Part shown: positions 58,030-64,000 of the stretch, in pieces
Layout: each line of letters starts with the position of its first letter
How positions within the stretch are numbered: position 1 is the stretch's first letter
Assembly: GCF_037325665.1 (NCBI RefSeq)
Contig: NW_027128439.1
Coordinates: 1-64,000 of the forward strand
DNA length: 64,000 bases
Origin: Littorina saxatilis
Taxonomy: Eukaryota; Mollusca; Gastropoda; Littorinimorpha; Littorinidae
Reading direction: 5' to 3'
Position numbers and translations under genes: made by a program
The notes under the pieces: generated by a model
What the model saw: only the letters and a program-made list of their open reading frames with translations
Database searches by the model: none
Told to the model about the DNA's origin: nothing

Positions 58030-59068
58030 ACTTGGTATGGAGTACTGTTGTTCATTACTATGATGATCACTTTGTGGATTGCTTGTCGAACGTTATAACG
58101 ATTAGCGCTTTCAGACACAATTATTACTATTTTTATCATCATCATGATCGTCAGCGTCATCATCGAACAACTTTTCATTATGTTTATGTCATCGTCGTTG
58201 TTGTGGTTGTCGTCGTCTTCGTCGGCACCAACAGCACCTACATTCCTCCTGTTGTCATTATGTGCTTCTGCTGTCGCTATTGTTTTCCTGTACCGCCTCC
58301 TTATGTTCTTGATGGTAGCAAGACTGTGTTGCTGGTTTGCTGGCAAGGTGCTATCAGAGACTGTAGAGAACACAGTCCAGCGACTTGATGCATACAATTG
58401 TTTTCTTGACGTTTTAGTGATTGTTTTCTGAGCTGCTGGTCAGTCTGAGAAAGTGTAATTCGCACGTTGTGATGAGGAGGTGTTACTGATAATGTGCGCG
58501 GTTGTACTTGTTTTAATATGCTGGCTTGTCTTTGATAATATACATGTTGTGATTTCTATCCGATGTTTTGAGCTATCGCTGTGGGAACGGCTAGCCTGTC
58601 TTTGACAATGGAGTTTGTGATTATGGAATTAAGATGATGAACGGACTGTTGCTTGATTGTTTTTAAAAGGTGCTGATTAATCTTTGAACGGAAATTATCC
58701 AATGTTTTGTGCTATCTCTGTGGCAACGGCTTGTTAGTCTTAGACAATGGAGGTCGTGATTATGGAATTAAAATGTTGAAGTGATTTTTGCCTGATTGTT
58801 TTATTAAGGTACTGTTTAATCTTCGAAAGTATCACGTTGTGGATAACTTTTTGAACGTTATAATGATTAGCGCTTTCAGTCATAATTATTACTATAATGA
58901 TCAACATCGTGATCGTCAGCGTCATCATCGAACAACTTTTTATTATTTTTCTGCCAGCGTCGTCGTTGTCGTCATCACCAACACTGCTTACATTCCTCCT
59001 GCTGTCGCTACTTTTTCATGTACCGCCTCCTACAATTCTTATGTTCCAACTTTTGTTTTCCACAACAA
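58030..59068 (+). repeat. Tandemly repeated 3' flank of the right TRIM copy
   Basis: A block with GTTATAACGATTAGCGCTTT, CATCATCGAACAACTTTT and ACATTCCTCCTG occurs at 58075-58260 and 58850-59010. Between them, units with TGTGATTTCTATCCGATGTT and GACAATGGAG(T/G)T..TGATTATGGAATTAA recur two to three times. More copies are at 60300-60640. Confidence 0.8.
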
Positions 59069-59069
59069 A

Positions 59070-59838
59070 GAACAAGTCGCGTAAGGCGAAAATACAACAT
59101 TTAGTCAAGTAGCTGTCGAACTCACAGAATGAAACTGAACGCAATGCATTTTTTCAGCAAGAATGTAGCATCGTCAGTCCACCGCTCATGGCAAAGGCAG
59201 TGAAATCGACAAGAAGAGCGGTTTAGTAGTTGCGCTGCTGAGAAGGATAGCACGCTTTTCTGTACCTCTCTTCGTTTTAACTTTCCGAGCGTGTTTTTAA
59301 TCCAAACATATCATATCTATATGTTTTTGGAATCAGGAACCGACAAGGAATATGATGAAAGTGTTTTTAAATTGATTTCGAACAATTAATTTTGATCATA
59401 ATTTGTATATTTTTAATTTTCAGAGCTTGTTTTTAATCCAAATATAACATATGTATATGTTTTTGGAATCAAAAAATGATGTACAATAAGATGAAGGTAA
59501 ATTTGGATCGTTTTATAAAAAAATGTTTTTTTTACAATTTTCAGATTTTTAATGACCAAAGTCATTAATTAATTTTTAAGCCACCAAGCTGAAATGCAAT
59601 ACCGAAGTCCGAGCTTCGTCGAAGATTACTTGACCAAAATTTCAACCAATTTGGTTGAAAAATGAGAGCGTGACAGTGCCGCCTCAACTTTTACGAAAAG
59701 CCGGATATGACGTCATCAAAGACATTTATCAAAAAAATGAAAGAAAAATCTGGGGATATCATACCCAGGAACTCTCATGTCAAATTTCATAAAGATCGGT
59801 CCAGTAGTTTAGTCTGAATCGCTCTACACACACAGAGA

Positions 59839-59899
<61 letters not shown>

Positions 59900-59967
59900 C
59901 ACGACCCTCGTCTCGATTCCCCCCTCTACGTTAAAACATTTAGTCAAAACTTGACTAAATGTAAAAA
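59070..59967 (+). mobile_element. 850-bp-family interspersed repeat, full-length copy 4
   Basis: Complete copy with a longer (CA)n tract (59825-59895), ending in the hairpin form ATTTAGTCAAAACTTGACTAAATG. It splits the TRIM 3'-flank repeats. Confidence 0.85.
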
Positions 59968-60255
59968 GTGTGAGTAAAGCTTAATTCACTTTATAAATTG
60001 TATTTTAACAGAAATCTTAATTTAAGCTGATATTTTGAAATGGTATAGTCAGTTGTTCTTTTGTTTCCATAATGATATGTACACATGCATATAATAGGCT
60101 AGTCATAACTCGTGAATTTCGATTTTTTTTCAATTAAATCCTTAATTTTTTTCTATCGGAATAAGCTTATGTATATGTTGAAACAGTTTACATTTGTGTG
60201 TGTGTGTGTGGTTCGGTTTTTTGTATGTACCCCAATGGGGTCTTGAATACATCCT

Positions 60256-60302
60256 TTGCCTTGCCTTGCCTTGCCTTGCCTTGCCTTGCCTTGTCTTGCC
60301 TT
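60256..60302. repeat. (CCTTG)n pentanucleotide repeat
   Basis: About nine units of CCTTG with one T variant. Confidence 0.95.
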
Positions 60303-60640
60303 GTTTGCTTGCACGAGACTTAATGCGACTTAATGCATACGAATGTTTTCTTGACGTTTTAGTAATTTCTTTTAGCTGCTATTTGCGCGGTTATACTTTT
60401 TTTAATCTGCTGGCTTATCTTTGATAATATACTTTGTGATTTCTATCCGTTGTTTTGTGTTATCGCTGTTGTTTTTTTTCGCTGTGGGAACGGCTTGCCA
60501 CTCTTTGACAATGGAGTTTGTGATCATGGAATTAAGATGTTGAAATGATTGTTGCATGATTGTTTTTAAAAGTGCTGATTAATCTTTGAAAGTATATTAG
60601 TGATTTCTATCCAATATTGTGTAGTATCACGTTGGAAGCA
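60300..60640 (+). repeat. Further copy of the TRIM 3'-flank repeat
   Basis: Repeats 58385-58700: AATGCATACGAATGTTTTCT, TTGACGTTTTAG, TGTGATTTCTATCCGTTGTT, GACAATGGAGTTTGTGATCA. Confidence 0.8.
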
Positions 60641-60810
60641 TATGACATTGCGTCTCTATATTGTTCAACTTTGTTCTGGCTTTTCTAAAAGGCGATAATT
60701 CTTTTTTTGACAAAATAGATTGTAGAAATAAAATTGCATTGTTGAAAACCAATCTTGGAGTGTTCGGTACAATAAACAAAACGAATGATAAAATGCCTGA
60801 GTAGTGCAAC

Positions 60811-60878
60811 TGATGGATAGATGGATGGTTGGATTGATGGATGGTTGGATGGATGGAAGATTGATTGATTGATCGAGC
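60811..60878. repeat. Degenerate (GATG/GGTTG)n tract
   Basis: GATGGATGGTTGGATTGATG pattern repeated; simple repeat. Confidence 0.85.
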
Positions 60879-60959
60879 ATTGAGACATGCAGCGAACGTA
60901 AAGGTGTAGAACAAAAGGCTGATTTCTTATTTTAGCGTTTTTACCGTCCACAAATACGA

Positions 60960-62020
60960 GAAAGTAGTGTGGTTGAATAATACACAGTGCAACTGTGTTA
61001 ATATTCTAAATATATCCACTTTTTTGCAGAAAAAGAAAGACTCACAACTCGACATTAACCGGTTAATTTTGCGTTCATGCTAATAACTGAATTTTGAAGG
61101 CACCACGCTGTACTGCATTCCCATATTTCGGACGGAGCCAAATAGTGATTGGTAAAACTGACCAATTGAAATTTGTCCTGTGAATGATCATGAATACCCT
61201 TTCGGCTTTGGGGGTTCGGGTTTTGAGGCGTCACTGAGTCGACCGTTATTGGTTGTTGGCTATTTTGTGAAAATAAGTCTGCAATACTGTTGACTGTGAT
61301 ATTTGTGAAACTTGTAACACTGTGCAATACTTTTCTGTGTTTTATCTGTATCGTGCTGTGCTCCTTTCTACGCTGTTACTCTGTGTCATTAGTGACTGTG
61401 CGTTTTGGGGTGCCCCTTTCGTCACTCTGCATCACAGTGATAGGGATCCGGCGGTTGCCTCCCTTGCACCACTCATTGTAGCGGGTTTGTTTACGTCCCC
61501 CCCCCCCCCCCCCCCCCCCTGCCCCCCTCTCCCCTAGCGGTAACGTCCCCCTGTTAGAGTGATAGATCCTGTAATCCTTTACACAACAACTAGGTTGTTT
61601 AGAAGCTTGGTTAAATATGTTTGTATAATTATATTGGGTTTGTTTCCTTTTAGAGTGAACTTGCGTTTTTCTGACATCATAGCCCTATTCTGTGTTGACA
61701 TTTGATACTGCAGAACCTGTACTGTTTGCCCTAAAGCCTCTTTCAGCGAAGATACATACTAAAAAAAAAAAATCGACTTTTGAACGTGCACCCAACACAT
61801 CCAGTGATCTAAAGCAAACAGTCACCCAGTAACATTACACAACCCGGCGACCATATATTGATTGCAACTAAGGCCATTGTCTAAACACTTTAAACACTGA
61901 AACATTTTTTTTAAACACACGCAGCAAAACCGCTTCATGATTACACCATGAATGTATTACTTTCCTTGCAACAGCCTGACACATCACACTTGCACTGTCA
62001 TCACACTTGACTGGTAGGTA
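60960..62020. other. No recognised gene
   Basis: A plus-strand poly-C run at 61498-61519 and AT-rich sequence. Short frames show no motif. Confidence 0.4.
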
Positions 62021-62021
<1 letters not shown>

Positions 62022-62066
<45 letters not shown>

Positions 62067-62152
62067 GCATCTCATTGTGGCACCACAGACCATGCGCGCG
62101 CGCGCGCGCGCGTGTGTGTATGTGTGTGTGTGTGTGTGTGACAGAGCAAGAT
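62022..62152. repeat. (CA)n, then (CG)n followed by (GT)n
   Basis: (CA)n at 62022-62064; (GC)n at 62094-62112 running straight into (GT)n to 62140. The second part is a strict purine-pyrimidine alternation suited to Z-DNA. Confidence 0.95.
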
Positions 62153-62229
62153 AGTGTAGCCTACCCAGCAATCTTACTTTGACACCAAACTATCATCTCT
62201 CTCTGCCACACCACTCTCACGTTGACACC

Positions 62230-62775
62230 AATATGAAATCCTTTGACTCTGACACCACCTCCACTCTCACACACCACACCCAACCCTGCTCTGCGCAGTG
62301 ACAGACCGTCCATCACCCATTCATTTCCGCATTGGCGACACTGCGTGTCACGTTGTGTTGAGAGCAGCGAGCAAATGAAACCATCCCTGCTGACACCTGA
62401 CAGGTAACCCTTTCTGTCTTTTGACCACCACAGTCTGGACAGTGTTCAGTGAATGATGATGATGATTTGTGTGTGTACAAACTATATGTATAACTGTATG
62501 TCGAACTATCGAGACTGACGACAGCGCTGGTCTGTGTATTGCGTGTGTCACTGTGTGCCGTCACTGCGTCAGTTGAGTTGTCATCGGTATGACTGCACTG
62601 AACAGGATGTCAGCTACTTGAATGTAGGTTAGTGGAATGAAAGGCAAGACGGGTGTAACTTGAACAGTTGTGTATTGAAAAAAACATGTGTGTCATGTGT
62701 ATGCCAAAGTGTAGCTCGCTATGTTATGTTTTTCTGATATAACCTTCGAAAAGAGAATAATTATGACAGTCCCGT
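62230..62775 (-). repeat. Third copy of the TRIM upstream block
   Basis: Matches, in reverse, 10960-11600 and, for its right part, 52830-53010 directly. Same orientation as the block in front of the right TRIM copy. Confidence 0.75.
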
Positions 62776-62777
62776 TT

Positions 62778-62842
62778 TTACATTTAGTCAAGTTTTGACT
62801 AAATGTTTTAACATAGAGAGGGGCAATCAAGATGAAGGTCGT

Positions 62843-62846
<4 letters not shown>
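62778..62846 (-). repeat. 850-bp-family repeat, 3'-end fragment
   Basis: Reversed hairpin ACATTTAGTCAAGTTTTGAC, then TAACATAGAGAGGGG and AAGGTCGTGG, leading into (GT)n at 62846-62910. Confidence 0.8.
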
Positions 62847-62906
<60 letters not shown>

Positions 62907-63221
62907 TGTGTCTCTCTCTCTCTCTCATTCTCGTTCTCTGTCTATCTCGATCTTTATATGGGTGTCTCTCTCTGCTTCTCTGCCTGTGTCTCTGTCTCTC
63001 TCCCGACCCTCTCGAACCGGATTGACCCGTACGTTTGTGTTGTGAAATCTACTTCAAAAACAGCCGCGGGTAATATCCGTAGTTAAGAAATACCTTAGCC
63101 GAGTAATGCGGGAAAACCGAAACATTTTATTTACCAGAGCGAGTCATTGGAGTATTGCACAATTCACATAATAAACAGAGGCGTAGAAAGTTTCTCTGTG
63201 TTAATATTGCGGAGTATTCCA

Positions 63222-63304
63222 CGGTGAGTGTGTGTGTGTGTGTATGTGTGTGTGTGTGTGGTGTGTATGTGCGTGTGTGTGTGAATGTGTGTGTGTGTGT
63301 GCGT

Positions 63305-63343
<39 letters not shown>

Positions 63344-63371
63344 TGTGTCTGTGCGTGTGTGTGTGTGTGTT
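63222..63371. repeat. (GT)n microsatellite of an 850-bp-family copy
   Basis: Imperfect (GT)n directly beside the minus-strand family copy that begins at 63372. Confidence 0.95.
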
Positions 63372-64000
63372 TCTTTTTTCGATAAATACCTTTGATGACG
63401 TCATAATTATCCGGCTTTTTGTAAAATTTGAGGCGGTACTGTCACACCCTCATTTTTTAATAAAATTGATTGAAATTTTGGCCAAGCAATCTTCGACAAA
63501 GGCCGGACTTTGGTATTGCATTTCAGCTTGGAGGCTTAAAAATTAATTAATGACTTTGGTCATTAAAAATCTGAAAATTGTAATCAAAATTATATTTTAT
63601 AAAATGATCCAAAATTACGTTCATCTTATTCTTCATCCTTTTCTGATTCCAAAAACATATAAATATGTTATATTTGGATTAAAAACAAGCTCTGAAAATT
63701 AAAAATATAATAATTATGATTAAAAAAACCTTCCAAAATCGATTTAAAAACAATTTCATCTTATTTCGTGTCGGTTCCTGATTCCAAAAACATATAGATA
63801 TGATATGTTTGGATTAAAAACAAGCTCAGAAAGTTCAAAAGAATAGAGATACAGAAAAGCGTGCTATGCAGCACGGCAGCGCAACCACTACCGCGCTAAA
63901 CAGGCTCGTTAATTTCACTGTCTTTTGCACGAGCGGCGGACTACGGTCATAGTGAAAAAATGCAGTGCGTTCAGTTTTATTCTGTGACTGAGTTCCACAG
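63372..64000 (-). mobile_element. 850-bp-family repeat, minus copy running off the window
   Basis: Reversed landmarks GATGACGTCATAATTATCCG, TTGGTCATTAAAAATCTGAA, GGATTAAAAACAAGCTC twice and GAATAGAGATACAGAAAAGC. More diverged than copies 1-4. The 5' end lies beyond base 64000. Confidence 0.85.

Overview
The window looks like nuclear DNA of a marine gastropod mollusc, probably a caenogastropod close to periwinkles (Littorina-like). The evidence is intron-bearing TRIM-type genes, very dense (CA)n/(GT)n microsatellites, tRNA-headed SINEs of mollusc type, and repeated copies of an ~850 bp repeat that I associate with gastropod genomes. The species call is an inference. Most of the 64 kb is repeats; host coding sequence is a small fraction.

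Host genes. Two copies of one TRIM-like gene (RING, two B-boxes, coiled coil, split MIB/HERC2 domain) lie at opposite ends and face away from the centre. The right copy (54356-57951, + strand) is complete: five coding exons with matching splice phases give a 450-residue protein. The left copy (minus strand, 5910 downwards) has the same first two coding exons. Its 3' part has been duplicated in tandem (units at about 165-2780 and 2805-4550), giving two alternative MIB/HERC2 first-half exons; its last exon should lie just left of base 1. The two loci are arms of an inverted duplication: about 1-6040 pairs with 54222-57708, and about 9830-11220 pairs with 52800-53530. A third copy of the upstream block at 62270-62775 suggests a further gene copy right of the window.

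The middle (about 13.2-30.3 kb) is a nest of insertions. A LINE-type ORF1 region (RNase H1-like hybrid-binding domain, Cys4 motif, coiled coil, SGNH esterase) is cut by a minus-strand LTR element that carries gag and protease. One LTR of that element is split by a TIR element (16065-26548, 6-bp target duplication GACTAT), and inside this sits a whole-looking Ty3/Gypsy element (17213-25571, 5-bp target duplication CCAAC). The Gypsy polyprotein has integrase before reverse transcriptase, as in the Gmr1 group.

The stretch 30-54 kb holds a 22-bp-period array of E-box-like palindromes, several SINEs with target duplications, a HECT-like domain remnant, foldback MITEs, a 1.4 kb TTAA-flanked TIR element with a 424 bp MITE nested inside, a broken BED-like zinc-finger exon, an integrase-like pseudogene, tandem repeats and the 3' part of a LINE reverse transcriptase. 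Downstream of the right TRIM copy are tandemly repeated 3'-flank sequence, an 850-bp-family repeat, microsatellites and unannotated DNA. No rRNA, functional tRNA or CRISPR array was recognised.
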